Origin: Sphagnum compactum | Taxonomy: Eukaryota > Bryophyta > Sphagnopsida > Sphagnales | Length of the DNA stretch: 64,000 bases | Reading direction: 5' to 3' | Assembly: GCA_965153455.1 (NCBI GenBank) | Contig: OZ234493.1 | Location: 32,726,213 to 32,790,212, forward strand | Shown here: positions 20,302 through 32,506 of the stretch, piece by piece | Position numbering within the stretch: position 1 is the stretch's first letter | How the letters are laid out: each line of letters starts with the position of its first letter | Position numbers and translations under genes: made by a program | Notes under the pieces: generated by a model | What the model was told of the DNA's origin: nothing | The model's database searches: none | The model's input: the letters and a program-made list of their open reading frames with translations, nothing else

Positions 20302-23300
20302 CTAGAGTGCCAGCTTATGACCCAGATGTGGAGACAAATGTACCACTTCCCCCTCTGGAGTCCCAAAGGTCAATCTTGAACATCTTTGGAAATTCCGTTG
20401 TTGCATACAGAGAAGATATGCAATTCCTGTTGTCCACAGCTGGTGAACTGCTGCATTCTTGCACTCAAATTCCATGGCCCCATTACTTGTTTTAAGTGCA
20501 AAGTAGCGGTGCTCCTTGCTGTTCTCCAGCAGACTTCTACCTGGCCAGCCCGGTATGTCTGGATTTACTTGTAATAACATACCTGCAGCAAGCAGCTCTT
20601 CTGAGTGTCTGACAATAATACTACATGCATCTTGTTTTTAAGCACCATACCCCATAAAGCATAACCAAGTCTCGGAGCAGAAGAATTACTGCTGATATCT
20701 ATATCTCATACAGCAATAATTCTCAACAGAGGCTTACTTTTCTTGTTTTTCTTATAAACGCCACCCATGTGCTTGCTTTGTACCTTCACTGTCACCTGAT
20801 AGGCCCCAATACCATATAAGAGAGTGCGTCCATACTATTTCCATCTATAACCCCTGGTGTCACCAAGCTAAACTTCATGCTGTTGTAACATAGAGGGAAT
20901 CAAAAAACAGGGACCAAAAATCCCAAGACTAACTGTAAACGAATCTGCTGTGGAGGGATGTGATTGACAAACACACTCATCTACTGTTCCACCCAGATGC
21001 ATGATCTGATCATGGCTCATCAATTGGAGGGACAGAGCTTTATCAGTGACATGATCTCAGAGAGGACAGGAGTGGTCCAGATAGATTTGCACTCAGGAGC
21101 TAACACGTTTTGTCAGTCTTGTTGTGAAGACTATAGGACTTCAATGCCAAGAGCAAAGATCCCCTTTACCACCAGAGCAAAAACAAATAAAATGTGAAAG
21201 AAATTTACCTGGCCTAGTTTGTTGAGGTATACAAATAAAACTCTCCACTGCAATTCTCCTGGTCACATACAAACCAAGGGCTCCATCAGACTCTACATTT
21301 CATATACAATACACATAGATTCGAAGAAAATGCCTATGTCCAGTTGACCACAGACTTAGAACAAACTTGTCACCAAGATCTCTGAAATGAGGGTCTTTTC
21401 TGAAAAGCAACTCCCTTACCTTTTTTTGAGCGTTTGAGAAACTCTGCACCCCGTGCCAGACGTTCTTGACAGCTCACCTCTGCTTCAACACCTTCTTCTA
21501 TCAGCTCACCGCTAAAGCTAATAGATTGACAACTAGATCCCTGATCATAGGGTGTCACTGCTGCAAGGCTACAGGCATCCTTTGTTGTCCTTGCCTTGAG
21601 GGTCGTTGCACCTCTCAGTGCTGCAAGCAAAGAAATTACAGAGTCAATTCTGGCAGGAAAGAACAACACCATTTGAACCGACTTATCAAATAGATGTCAC
21701 AGAATCCAATAGAGGCAAACAAACTCAATATAGTGGCAGGAATACATTGAAGACAGAACACCACTATGACAATTTCAATAAGAGGTCAAAATCAGTTGAT
21801 GAGACACTCACCAGTGGCAGCTGCAGCTGTCAGAGTCATGATATCCCCACCAGTCCGCACATTGACAGCAGAGCTAACAATAGCAGCCAGATGCTCACGG
21901 TTTGCACCCATACTCTCTGCTACCTTCACACATTGAGCAGCAACCAAAGCAGCAGCTGAAGCCACTGCCATGGATGTCTTGGACAAAGAATCCTCTGAGG
22001 AAGATGCTGCTGTTGCAGCAGTAACCGCAGCAATTGCTGCTGCCACACCTGCAACTGTAACAGCTGCATGTATTTGTGCATTTTGAGAGCGATTTGCTTC
22101 TTTCCTCTTCTCTTTCAGGTCTTTGATCCAGCACCCCATTGAGTTTCCCCTTAATGGTCTCTGGACCATGCTGAAGCTTCTCCAGAACTAGAAGAAATTC
22201 CATTCCAAACCCCAGACACAAGTTTATCAGACATAGAACACACCAATCATGTTAATCAGGTTCCTGAATCAGCATACTCCTGAGTTCTTGCACTTCTGTA
22301 GAAGTTCAAAATGAGTCTTCCTAATCAGCTCCTATGCAGATCAAATCACACAAAATGTTTCAGATGAAAGCACACGACAAGAGAACAACCGATAGATGCT
22401 AAGTATGCATGCCCCCCCAATCTACCATTTGTTGACTAATCAACATGGACAGTTGGTGATAGTGGAAATCCCGCTAACAATTCTAGGGTTTTCTCTGACT
22501 TGGCAGCAACACTACTATCAGAAGAGCACACTGAGATGGGTCCACTGCTGTAACCTAATGCTCCTGATGCCACAACCGTATTCTCACATACTCTGATAGA
22601 TATGGACAGTCAGTGATAGTGGAAATCCTGGAAAGAATTCTAGGGTTTTCTCTGAGTGGGCTGCAACACCACCACTATCAGAAGAGAGCACCGAGATGGG
22701 CCCGCAACTGTAACCTAATGCTCCTAATGCCACAACCATCTTCTCACATATACTGATAGATAAGGACAGTCAGTTATAGCGGAAATCCTGCAAACAATTC
22801 TAGGGTTTCTCTGACTCGGCAGCACCACTACTATCAGAAGAGAGCACTGAGAGGGGTCCACTGCTGTAACCTAATTCTTGTAATGCCACAACCATCTTCT
22901 CACATACACTGATAGATCTCTTCACAACAATCCCAATTTTCCTTAGTCCTTTGTCAATTGGTTGTCATGAGAATCTGTGAAGCAAAATGATCAGCTAGAT
23001 AATGAGAAAGGAAAAGGATCAGGGGCAAAATCAGAAGAAGTTACATACCCTGTAGTTTTCCATAGGGTGAGGAGAATGGGGAGGGCTGGCCAAACCCAGT
23101 GGTCCACTGCTGTGCGAATTTCTCCGTGAAGTGACTGGAGAAAGCTCCTGCTACCACCGCAGAGCATATACCCCCAAATCACACACCTGTGTCCCAGAAT
23201 CAGACCCAAGGACGAAGAAGACTGCCATGCACGCTTGGCACATGCAAACGGAAAAATGCACCTAAACCCTAAACCCTAAACTCCTCTGCACCAAAGATTG

Positions 23301-23805
23301 TCTTCTTGTGAGAAGAAGAAGGGTGGTGGAAACTTACAGCTCCAGGAGTCATGATGCGCTCCAACACTAACTGGGAAGTGATAGAGGAAGCGAATGGTAC
23401 AGTTTGGAGAATAGGCTCATCAGCTTCGATAGCAGTCGTCCTCACACGGTGCTCCTGCTGATCACCTCCTCCTGTAAGCTGGGTTTTGGAAGCACGAGCT
23501 CGAGCTATATCTAGAGACGAGATGCTCCATGAGCGAGACAAAAACTCCATGGGCTCTTGAGGAGTTTCTGGAGCTGGATAACATGGCAACAACATGGGGC
23601 AATCCTCCTCTATGTTCTCCAAAACCGGCTGCTGCTGCTGCTGCTGCTGCTGCGAGAGCAGGAGGCTCTTCTCTCTCAATCCAGATCCAGGTTCCAGCAA
23701 CAGATACAGCTGCTGCTCCCTACTCCTCCTACTCCTCTCCTCCTGCTGCATAACTGGCATAACAGAATACGAACCATGTGTGCTACTCCTGCTTATACTT
23801 CCCAT
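20302..23805 (-). CDS. FORKED-like / VAN3-binding protein (DUF828 + PH domain)
   Basis: Plant-specific trafficking protein. Relatives (FORKED1/VAB) bind the ARF-GAP VAN3 and help place PIN auxin transporters in vein patterning. Seven exons read on the minus strand: 23805-23338, 23147-23049, 22187-21812, 21620-21420, 21258-21209, 20795-20738, 20582-20302. All join in phase to 510 residues with GT-AG borders. The N-terminal part has [19 protein letters not shown] after an eight-Gln run. Exon 2 supplies the Ser-rich NSHSSGPLG segment. Exon 3 holds the hallmark [39 protein letters not shown] and [14 protein letters not shown]. Exon 4 starts [15 protein letters not shown]. The PH domain is split over exons 4-7: [68 protein letters not shown]. 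The ATG is supported by [11 protein letters not shown]. An extra small exon between exons 2 and 3 cannot be excluded. Confidence 0.92.
22443..22918. repeat. Three tandem copies (~158 bp) in a FORKED-like intron
   Basis: Copies start near 22443, 22600 and 22760. Each runs from GGACAGTYRGTRATAGYGGAAATCC through AATTCTAGGGTTT, ACTATCAGAAGAG, TGTAACCTAAT and GCCACAACC to CTGATAGAT. They fill most of the intron between exons 2 and 3. Confidence 0.9.
23255..23281 (+). repeat. Short telomere-like repeat (CCTAAA)n in FORKED-like intron 1
   Basis: CCTAAACCCTAAACCCTAAA lies between the first two coding exons. It is the plant telomere motif, about three units. Confidence 0.7.
23626..23655. repeat. CTG/CAG trinucleotide run encoding poly-Gln
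   Basis: A run of CTG triplets on the + strand encodes about eight consecutive Gln in exon 1 of the FORKED-like gene. This is a plausible length-polymorphic site. Confidence 0.8.
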
Positions 23806-23949
23806 TGTTTCCTTGTGATCTCCCCTCCTTCTCCCCTGTAGTCACAAGAAATCCTTCGGTGGGAGACTGTAATGAAAACGTGGGAAGAAGTCCCATATTA
23901 AGCGCAAGTGATGAATCCTTTGAGTGAAATTATTATCATCTAAAATACT

Positions 23950-24690
23950 AATGTACCAAAACCCTTCGAACTATCTAATAAGTATCAAAACCCATCAAAT
24001 TAGGTATCTACCTAGTAGGTATGTATCAAAGCCCCACCCATCAAATTATCTACCTAATAGGTATGTAATCAAAGCCCATCCATCAAATTAGGTATCTACC
24101 TAATAGGTATGTATCAAAGCTCACCCATCAAAAATTATCTACCTATCAAATTAGGTGTCTACCTAATGGGTATGTATCAAAGCTCACCCATCAAATTATC
24201 TACCTATCAAATTAGGTATCTACCTAATAGGTATGTATCAAAGCTCACCCATCAAAAATTATCTACCTAATAGGTATGTAATCAAAGCCCACCCATCAAA
24301 TTAGGTATCTACCTAATAGGTATGTATCAAAGCTCACCCATCAAATTATCTACCTAATAGGTATGTAATCAAAGCCCACCCTTCAAATTAGGTTATCTAC
24401 TTAATAGGTATGTATCAAAGCCCACCCATCAAATTATCTACCTAATAGGTATGTAATCGAAGCCCACCCATCAAATTATCTACCCTAATAGGTATGTATC
24501 AAAGCCCAACCATGAAATTATCTACCTAATAGTAGGGTATGTATCAAAGCCCACTCATCAAATTAATTATCTACCTAATATATATCCAAAGCTCACCTGT
24601 CAAAATTATCTATCAAAGTCTACCCATCAAATTATCTACTAGAGTATCAAAGCCCATCAAATTATCTAATACGTATCAAGACTCATTAAA
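23950..24690 (+). repeat. Minisatellite, unit about 42-46 bp
   Basis: Around 15 units of the form GTATGTATCAAAGCCCACCC then ATCAAATTATCTACCTAATAG. Variants include GTAATCAAAGC, CTCACCC and an insertion of GGTATC. Units in the centre are near-identical and the edges are decayed. It begins about 150 bp upstream of the FORKED-like ATG (that gene reads leftward), so it lies in its promoter. Confidence 0.9.
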
Positions 24691-27300
24691 TTATGTTTTG
24701 ACAAATATTTTTTTTTGAACTTTTGAAATTTTTATTAAAACCGTATCGATGGTTAGTTAGTTAACAAGATAAATTATAAAATTTTGAGAATAAAAAGTTA
24801 CATGTTTTAATGATTGTGCCAAAATGGGGTTCTCATGTTTTCAAACTAACAAGCTTATTTTAAACTAAGTTTTTCGAACTTCCCTAGGTCACCTCTTGCC
24901 AAGTTTGTTTAAATCTCTTGTCCATGACAACCAACCCTCCTACTTCACAAATTGGAAAAATAAACATTAATTATTTTCTTATTTCACAAAAGTCAAAAGT
25001 ATAAAAATGAAGCAAATATTTTCAAGAAAATGATATCATTAACAAAAATTTCAATTTCCCATTAGTAAAAAATATTAGATCTCTAAATTTTGATAAAGTT
25101 TATAATTGTTGCTAACATATAGTATCAAGACTATTATTATTACTTCCAATTATATTCATGCATGCAACTTAGAAATTCAAAATAACATGTATTATTATCA
25201 AGACAAATCCAATTATAAGGTGGATATATTAGTATGTGGTCATAAGTTTGCACAAAGTTGCAAACAAAAATATTATAAAAAAACACATAATAGAAAGATT
25301 TCTTGAAGTATGATTATATATATTGTGAAGTTTCAATTTTCAAATGTTGCGATGGTGAAAATTTTGTTAGCAAAATTATTGGCCAATCCCAATATTTAGA
25401 ATTTTCTTTTTAATATAAAATTAAACATTTTGATGATCAAAACCAATTCAACTTCACAACATGATGGCTTTGGACGTTGAAGCTTTGAACCAAATGGGGC
25501 CACACTAATGCTTTTTTATATGGTTGATAATAAGGAGATTAAAAAATGATATTGAATTGTTTAGAAAGGTTAATCAAACTTCATTTCCATACTTTTAACT
25601 AGGTTTTTGTTATCCACCTCCCATGTCATTTGTAGATACAAAGATATTTTAGGTTTTAGAAATGAAATTTGCAAAACCATGCAAATTAATTTTATTTTAT
25701 TTTCCTAAAGTACAAAAGGAAAATAAAATTGCACTACAAATTAACATGAATCAAAGTTGAAGTAGATAGCATACAAAATAAGGTTTGGTGTTGAGTCTTT
25801 TGCAACTTGGGATGGGGGGGAGGGGGTATATTCTCAAGGAAAAATATATTTTTTATTTACTTCATAAATTATAACTTGTGTATTAATTATTTTGTTGTAA
25901 TGGTTACTAAAGGATTGGTGCCAAGGAAATGAAATACGGGGAGATGATACATGTACTTTAATGTGAAAGCACTCTACAATGGACCCCTTTGGGGTGCACA
26001 TTGTACTAGTTTCTAAGGATGTGCATGTTTGAGTGTATCCAACTTCACAATGTTTTTGCAAATTATGTTAGAATATAATTGAAGCAAGATATTAGGAAAA
26101 ATTTTATTTCATTTCGTTTTATAAAGTGGAAGATTGAAATATATTTGTGGAAACGAATATAGTGCATTTATGGACCCAAAAACACAAATATACTCCAAAA
26201 ATAATTTAAATGATTTATAATCTTCATGAAAGTTGGTGAAGGTATATTGAACTATGTCATTTCACACAGTTTGAACCATGTTTGGATACTATATGATTAA
26301 TTTCAAATTTTTTCCTCCCAGAAAAAAAATTCAGTAAAGATGCGATAAATGTATGATAAATTAAAATTTTGACAAGTAATCATATTCACAAGCATAGTTG
26401 GATGGGAAATATTTTTAATTCCATTAAAATTAATTAATTTAATGAATAATGAAGCCTTCAATTAATGCAATCAAAACAAGATAGTGGCCCCATTCTACTA
26501 ATGTATATTATGAATATATACCCATGGATCCTTCAATGTAAATAATGAAACTTATTATTATTTTTAAAATAATATTACACAACATTAGTATTGTAAAAAT
26601 AATCATTATAAGGCCCAAAAACCAAAATTGACACCCAAAATTAAATATACCATACTTTTGGAATAATTATATTGTATGTATTATAATACTAAATCCAAAA
26701 GTGCTCCAAAGGGGTTCATTGTAATGTGCTTTCACCTCTTAAATGTAATGTACGCAAGTTTTTGATATGTCAAATATGTTTTTATGCATTTTCATCAGTA
26801 ACCATTTACAATTACATTAATCCATATGTAATTATTTATTTGATTTAAAGTATTCCATATATTTATATAAATATTAATTTCTAAGAAATGAAGTTGCATA
26901 TGATGTCCTTATATTTTAAAACAATTGGAATCACCTACTAAGTATGATGAAAAAACTTTTAAAATGCATTTTGGTAACTTGTTTATAAATTCTTACAACA
27001 TGTAATTTTTTTGAGATCTAAATAAAATGATTTCACCGATGTGCATTTTCATGGCATGACAAAATATATCCATCATTTATCATCATTGTACCACGATATG
27101 ACATGATATAAAATCAAATTGCAAGTTTTCCCAACTTCATTTTAATCAATTTGTTTATAGAAATTCCCATTTTTTAATTTCATATTTATTATGATATTTA
27201 TCCTTAAATAGTCTAATTCGTTATGGTCATTAAGTAACATAGGTGGGTAGGAAATATCAAAACTAGTTGTATTACTAAAAAACATGTGATTAAACCATTG
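24690..27300. other. AT-rich intergenic region
   Basis: No genes or families recognised on either strand. Short frames only. Confidence 0.6.
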
Positions 27301-27489
27301 TGCAAACCACTCATTTTGCAATCGTACCACTATAGTGCGTTTCCACTAAGCTTAGTGGTTTAGAATAATGGTTGGTCGACAATGGGATAAAAAAACCACT
27401 GAATAAGCAATTGGGTGGTTTGGTTCAACTTTTGTGTGTGTGTTTTTTTAGGGTGCTTAGGCAGCAGGTGTATATTTGTGCGATTGTCA

Positions 27490-27990
27490 TTAAGGTGATT
27501 GGTCAAACCTTGATTGATTAGTCAAACATAATTTTGATTAGTCAAATGTCATGGCATTTAGACATTGACCACCCAAGTTATGTCGCATGACATTTAAACA
27601 TTGGCCACCTAAGTTATGCCATGTGGCAATTAGACATTGGCCACTTAAGCTTGGCCACATGGCATTTAAACATTGGCTACCTAGGTTAGGTGACATGACA
27701 TTTAAACATTAACCACTTAGGTTATTCCACATGGCTAGAACCTAAATGACCTAGGTTAAACCTAAATAGGCCTAAAATTAGGTACTTAGGTTTAAGAACC
27801 TCAAATTTAAGCCTGGGACTAAGAACCTAAAACCTAAAGCCTAAGCAACTAGGCTTAGGTTTAGACACCTAAAGTAGGCTTAGGCAACCTAGGCCTACCC
27901 TAAAACCTACATTATGTCCTTTCCTAGGTTGCACCTAAAGTAGGCTTAAATATAGGCCGCCTTGGTGGGTGGGAGTAGGTAGGTAGGTAA
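27490..27990 (+). repeat. Degenerate ~42-bp repeat followed by CCTAGG-rich DNA
   Basis: Between about 27548 and 27733, units like CATTTAAACATTGGCCACC then TAAGTTATGCCATGTGG repeat about five times. Low-complexity DNA built from CCTAGG, CTTAGG and CCTAAA follows, to about 27990, ending GTAGGTAGGTAAG. Confidence 0.6.
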
Positions 27991-29219
27991 GTATAATCCT
28001 ATTTATTATTTGCTAACACACCTTTTTTATTAGTTCATCACAAGTAATATTTGCACTTTGAGTATATTTAATGCATGTATTGTGTGCAAACTAATATTTT
28101 TTCATATAGTTATATATTTACAAAGTTCAATTTGTTAACAAATGATATGGGATAAATTTACAACATATTCTCACATTGTCATTTGTCCCATACAAGAGTA
28201 CCCAACTTTAAAAACCAAAATATCAAGTAATTTGACCAAAAATGCATTTGAATTTTCACTATTTCATACATTTGAATAACAATGATATCTTGAAGATTTT
28301 TTTTTTATAAATTCATAAAACAATTTGTAAATAAACATATTTTAAATCAACATGGTTACACACACACACACATATGCATATATTTTTTTAATTTCATAAA
28401 TTTAACAAATTTTATTTTCAGTGATAAATTTTAATCTTATTTTCAATGTTTTTTTTAGTTCATTAAATGTGATTTAATGGAAATTATTAAAAAATTGCAA
28501 GTTGTATGACCAAATACTTTGGTAAATGAATAAAAATCAAAATTTATATTCTTTGCTACCCATCACATGGAAACATTAAAAACAATGCCATTTTGGGGCA
28601 TGTGGATTTCTTTTGAAAATTTTTGGATATCATTCATAAAAATATATTTCATTATTTAATGTCAAAAAAAATTTTAATACATTCATGAAAATAAACCTTC
28701 GAGCAAGAATCTCAACTTGAATGTTTTAATCATATTCTAGGCATCAATATTTTATGGTTTCAAAATCTTTGGCAATTTGTTTGCCATCTTTTGGGAATTT
28801 TTTCAAAAACAAAAATTTCGCCACCAAATTTTTTTTAGCCACTATCTAGAAATTCACATGAAATAATTAATGATTCTAAGGCAAAAATTTTAGAAATTAT
28901 AAGGTGTTAGTTATTTATTTGTGCACTAATTATTTGTGTAATCATTTACAAGCTTATAATATGCTTACTAGGTATATACGTATGTTTACCTTCTAATTCA
29001 TTTCCTTTTTAATTTACAAGTTTTTAATGTTGCATATTGTATATTATTAAATAATTATATGGTGTTCATGAAGAAGATTTTTTAATCACATAATCATATC
29101 CATGAAGATTTTTAGTCATGTAGTCATATTCAAAGTTACATGAATACAATGAGAGACAAAAACATGGCATGTATGAATGTATGATTAGAAAATGGTCACT
29201 AGTCATATTTATCCTAATC

Positions 29220-29920
29220 ATAAATGTCCAGTTTTGGCGTAGTGGTATATGTAGGGTATAGGCAAAGTAGGGTAAGGTATTTTGGTAATGTAACTTATAT
29301 GTAAGGTTAGGTATATATAAAGTAGGTATGTAAAGGCTACATACATATAAATTAAGTACATATAGCCTAAGTATGTATAGACCAAGTACATATAAACTAG
29401 GTTATACCTAGCTTAGCTACGTGTAATTAAGTAGGCCTAGCCCACCTTAACATAAATATAGATCATTATATACCTAAATAGGTACATAAGAAATATACTA
29501 GTACCTAGTTTTGGTACATAGGCTATGATATACTTAGCCTATGTATAAATTACAATATATTTAACCTAAGTATATTAGGCTACAATAGACATACTTTAAA
29601 TACATATCCTATTCTACCTAACCTAAGTAAAGATTGATTACCTTAACCGAGGTATAACTTAATTATTTTTAATTAGGTCATTCCTAGGTTAGGTTTATAA
29701 AGCATAACATAAGTATATTTAGTTTAGCCTAGGTATACTTCTACCTATACGTACCTAATATTCATTTTTATGTTACCCAATGGCTACATCAAACTTAAGT
29801 ACAAACATGTGGCATTTAGACATTGGCCATCCAAATTAAGCTATGTGGCATTTAATTTATATGGTGGCTACCTACCTACCTACTTACCTTGTAAGGTGAT
29901 TAACCTTGGGCACAATGCTT
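29220..29920 (+). repeat. TAGGTATA/CCTAAGTATA low-complexity repeat with a partial copy of the 27.5-kb unit
   Basis: Mixed GTACATATA, CCTAGCTTA and AAGTATATT motifs over about 550 bp. They are followed at about 29807-29852 by GTGGCATTTAGACATTGGCC, which matches the units at 27.55-27.73 kb in the same orientation. AAGGTGATT also occurs beside both blocks. Confidence 0.5.
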
Positions 29921-31380
29921 AAAATGACCATTAGAAAAAACCACCCAAGTGGTTTGAAAAGTGAAACAAAAAAATTTCAACCATGCCCAAAGGCATTTTG
30001 AACAGAAAATTCTTAAACCACCATTGCCCCCCATTGCATGACCACTCTGGTGAGTTTCTAGTGGGATTTGCCCACTTAACAAAATCATGAGTGGTTTGTG
30101 TAATGTGAAAACAAAAGTCAAATTAAATGGTTCAATGTAATGGTTTGTCCACACATCTTCTAGTAATGTAGTGATGTTGATGACACCAATTAAGATATTT
30201 TCAATATTTGATGCATAAGCAAATTCAAATGGGAAGACTTATTATATGGGAAAATTTTGTTTTCATATCAGAAATTATAAATTTTTAATCTTTTTTATTT
30301 GATTTCATGTTTCAATCATATAAAACAAGGTGTGGACATTAAATCACACACCTACACTTATTCCAAAGCAAGCTAGTTGTTTAAGGCAATGGTACGGTTT
30401 TGGATCACTTAAATGTATATATGCCATGTTCATAACTTGAAGTTATGTTTGTTCTATCATCCCAAGTTTCAATTGATAATCCCACTACGGATTTCTAAGC
30501 AAACCAATAATAATAAATGATGTGTTTCACCTAATCATTTGAATGTGCACCATCATGCTTGAACATTGGATATCAACTCAAAATCAATTCATGGCCTCAC
30601 AATAGATACTAACTTAGAACAACAATAATAATGTGTGTATATATGATGGTGATAGTGTATCGACATTTCTACCGTTAGCACCATTATTTTAGGCGTAGCT
30701 TGAGGAAAAAACAATCCTTGTTTTCAAAGTATATGCAACCACTTCTCAGCTTCACTCCTTATTTTTATTAAACGTTGCAAATGCTCATCAATTTGTCTTC
30801 CTAGGTTGTATACTAGAGAAGAGGATGGAGAATAGACTTTAAAAATTTACTAATTTGCAATTCCCGATTGTGGAACTTGTGCTTCTTTTCTCATGTTGTC
30901 TTTTGTAGCATTTTTTAATTTTTTTTGTCTCTTCTTCTTTTGTTCATGCACAATGTTTTTTCTAGTTTCTTCCTCTTTTTTCTCAATTATCTTCAACTTT
31001 TCATGAAAACTTTCGTCACTTATGCTACTTAGTTCAAAGAAATGAAAACCGATGTAAATATGTGATAATGATTGTTCACAAACATGGTCATTAGAAATTG
31101 GTGCTCCTAACTCCCGCCTCTTCTAATCTATCACTTCAACTTTTATGATTTCCATGTTTGAAATGATGCACTCCTACTACCATTTGACATTGGATGAAAA
31201 CACAATTCATCCAATTCCTTTACAACAAAAAAAAAAAGTCTAGAACAAGATTTTTGTTTTGTTGTTCGATCAACTGAATATATGTATTGTATGTACTACT
31301 TCATCATGATTGTCCTTTTCTTTGTCATTAATTGCACAATCACTTGTCCTTCCCAATATAGAAGTGTAAGAGCTTCTGCA
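29920..31380. other. Intergenic region
   Basis: No gene recognised. AT-rich with short frames. Decayed transposon sequence is likely, given the integrase remnant at the right-hand edge. Confidence 0.5.
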
Positions 31381-31382
31381 CT

Positions 31383-31705
31383 TTATGTTTCATCATCCAA
31401 AAATTGGTAAGGTTTTCACTTGTTCACATTAATAAGTACAACATTCAAATCAAACTTGTTCACTATGATTAAAATAATAGTATTATTTGGTAAATAGAAA
31501 TGTACTCTATACGGGCCAAACCATTTCCTTGTGAATTTTCCAAGATGTGTTTTCTATCCTTTTGGGAACCATAACACATGATCCCCAAATTTAAACTAAT
31601 TTTTTGGATATTGCTACTAACTCCAAAATGCACGATTCCACCATTGATCAGTAGTGGTTTGTTGTGCTTGTAATTTGTTAGTATGCAATTTTTCCAAATC
31701 TATTA
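31383..31705 (-). pseudogene. Ty3/gypsy integrase C-terminal remnant
   Basis: In one minus-strand frame the translation resembles the end of plant Ty3/gypsy integrases. A LEKLHTNKLQAQQ helix comes first, then FKFGDHVLWFPKG, the GPY/F motif within GKFTRKWFGPYRVHFY, LPNNTIIL, and a KPYQFLDDE end. Stop codons interrupt it (two before FKFGD, one after WFPKG, one before KPYQF), and nothing else of the element is readable nearby. It is a dead fragment of roughly 100 codons. Confidence 0.7.
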
Positions 31706-31719
31706 GTCTACTAATGAAT

Positions 31720-32300
31720 ATCCTAACAAACTGCGTGCTTACAAAAAATTAGTGTTAACAGTTTTGTATGTTCCAAGTTGTTGTGCTTTTGACGAGGAGT
31801 TGGAAATTTTTCATCACTACCATTACAACCTATTTTGTTGTTGCCATGACCCCTTCCTTGACCATTTGTTAGTCCGCTTCCTATTGGTGAAAATCCTTTT
31901 TGTAAAGATCCAAGTCCTATTTGCATTTGTGCACCATGCAAATTTGTTCTTGATGCTTGTGAATTTGTTGTGGGTACTTGTGAATTTGTTGTTGATGCTT
32001 GCAAGTGCACTTTTGCTTGTGGTGAAACACCTGTTTATGAATTACAACTAGAGATTGCTTACAGATTTGTTATCAATGTTTGCAAATTTGTTGTTGTTGC
32101 CTATGAGTGCACTTTTGCTTGTGATCAAATGTTTGTTCACGAACTACCACCAAAGATTGATGCCATCACAACAACACCAAAACTTCATGGCAAAACTTCT
32201 TCCCAACAATATTTTTTCATAATACAACACTTTGTCACAACAAACGCTTCTTCACAATTGCATGATAAAGTTGTAATGATGCTACTTTAACATCCTTGTT
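31720..32300. other. Low-complexity region with ~21-bp repeats
   Basis: Repeats of the type TTGTGAATTTGTTGTTGATGC give open frames on both strands (Leu/Val-rich on +, Thr-Asn-Ser-Gln-rich on -). I recognise no protein and treat the frames as repeat products, possibly from the spacer of the neighbouring gypsy remnant. Confidence 0.45.
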
Positions 32301-32302
32301 TC

Positions 32303-32422
32303 AGGATTGTTAGTTTACCAATGTTGTTAGCATTTTGATCAAACAAGATTCTAAGAATTTAAAAGGATTGTTAGTTTACCAATGTTGTTAGCATTCTGAT
32401 CAAACAAGATTTTAAGAATTTT
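32303..32422 (+). repeat. Direct tandem duplication of about 61 bp
   Basis: GGATTGTTAGTTTACCAATG followed by TTGTTAGCATTYTGATC, AAACAAGATTYTAAGAATTT occurs at 32303 and again at 32364, with two transitions between copies. Confidence 0.9.
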
Positions 32423-32501
32423 TTAAAAAAATTCCTTTCGCGCTTGTGTCCTAAATTAAACGATCATTTGTTGATAAACATGTTAATATGTCATGTAGGC
32501 A

Positions 32502-32506
32502 ATACA
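32502..32506 (+). other. Left target-site duplication ATACA of solo LTR 1
   Basis: ATACA immediately precedes the LTR start TGTCGCAACC and recurs immediately after its end at 33597-33601. Confidence 0.85.

Noticed and set aside
23950-24690. Repeat array considered as CRISPR-like
   Set aside because: Units are contiguous with no unique spacers, in a plant nuclear genome; it is a minisatellite.
27328-30173. Possible CACTA (En/Spm) element between CACTATAGTG and the inverse CACTACATTA
   Set aside because: The ends share only CACTA, the flanking 3-bp target sites differ, and no transposase is readable inside.
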